The notes under the pieces were generated by a model, which did no database searches, was not told the origin of the DNA, and was given only the letters and a program-made list of their open reading frames with translations. Positions 5,808 through 5,867 of a DNA stretch of 5,867 bases are shown piece by piece. Within the stretch, counting starts at the first letter, position 1, and each line of letters starts with the position of its first letter. Both the position numbers and the translations under genes were made by a program. The stretch comes from an uncultured Clostridia bacterium (GTDB lineage: Bacteria > Bacillota_A > Clostridia > Oscillospirales > Oscillospiraceae). The DNA is taken from the NCBI GenBank assembly GCA_947166955.1, contig CAMVGI010000094.1:1-5867 (forward strand). Reading direction: 5' to 3'.

Positions 5808-5867
5808 AAAAACTGGGTTCCCTGATCATGGCGCTGGTCATGGCGTTCTCGCTCGTTCTGCCCGCGG
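5804..5867 (+). CDS. Exported protein, N-terminal fragment (signal peptide only)
   Basis: Only 21 codons are present: MKKLGSLIMALVMAFSLVLP followed by Ala. This is a textbook Sec signal peptide, with two lysines, a hydrophobic core of about 14 residues and a likely signal peptidase I site just past the edge. No lipobox is visible in these residues, but one could follow. The ATG overlaps the HD-GYP stop codon (ATGA), and a strong ribosome site precedes it, so it is the third gene of the operon. The mature protein cannot be identified. From memory of similar clusters, a FecR-domain or CHASE2-cyclase protein is a possible neighbour; that is inference only. Confidence 0.8.
   Translation, partial: MKKLGSLIMALVMAFSLVLPA

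Noticed and set aside
1..5867. Mobile element, CRISPR array, tRNA or rRNA
   Set aside because: No transposase or integrase motif, no long terminal or regularly spaced repeat, and no cloverleaf or rRNA-like stretch was found on either strand by eye.

Overview
The window looks like a stretch of chromosome from a GC-rich member of the Clostridia, probably an uncultured gut-type Firmicute. The reasons are GC-rich coding DNA with strong GGAGG-type ribosome binding sites, AT-rich sigma-70/sigma-A-like promoters in short intergenic gaps, a family 1 sugar-type binding lipoprotein with a lipobox, and a DUF4428-type zinc-ribbon protein of the kind common in Clostridia. This placement is an inference from style and gene families; there is no marker gene. 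I see no insertion sequence, phage gene, CRISPR array, tRNA or rRNA.

Layout. Positions 1-750 hold the first 250 residues of a minus-strand AI-2E/PerM-family membrane protein, whose C-terminus lies before the window. A 192-bp divergent intergenic region (751-942) carries back-to-back promoters. The plus-strand promoter is nearly consensus and has a perfect 8+8 bp inverted repeat around its -10 box, which is a good operator candidate. Positions 943-2406 encode an extracellular solute-binding lipoprotein with no permease or ATPase gene beside it; a strong, nearly symmetrical terminator follows at 2424-2460. Positions 2585-3343 encode a 252-residue protein with a zinc ribbon at each end (DUF4428 at the N-terminus) and its own extended -10 promoter; it ends at a long hairpin terminator (3404-3436).

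From 3544 to the end runs a tightly packed operon: an MBL-fold metallohydrolase (3544-4353), a GAF plus HD-GYP phosphodiesterase (4350-5807), and the first 21 codons of an exported protein (from 5804). Both junctions are 4-base ATGA overlaps, so the three genes are probably translationally coupled. The real start of the HD-GYP gene is 4350, not the longer in-frame opening that begins inside the MBL gene.

Functionally, the most interesting part is this operon. It links a predicted cyclic-dinucleotide phosphodiesterase that carries a sensory GAF domain to a metallohydrolase of unknown substrate and an exported protein, which suggests a signalling module whose remaining genes lie past the right edge. 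The HD-GYP domain has about 97 more residues than usual between its HD motif and the next metal-ligand histidine. The other genes are single transcription units, and nothing in the sequence shows a functional link between them and the operon.
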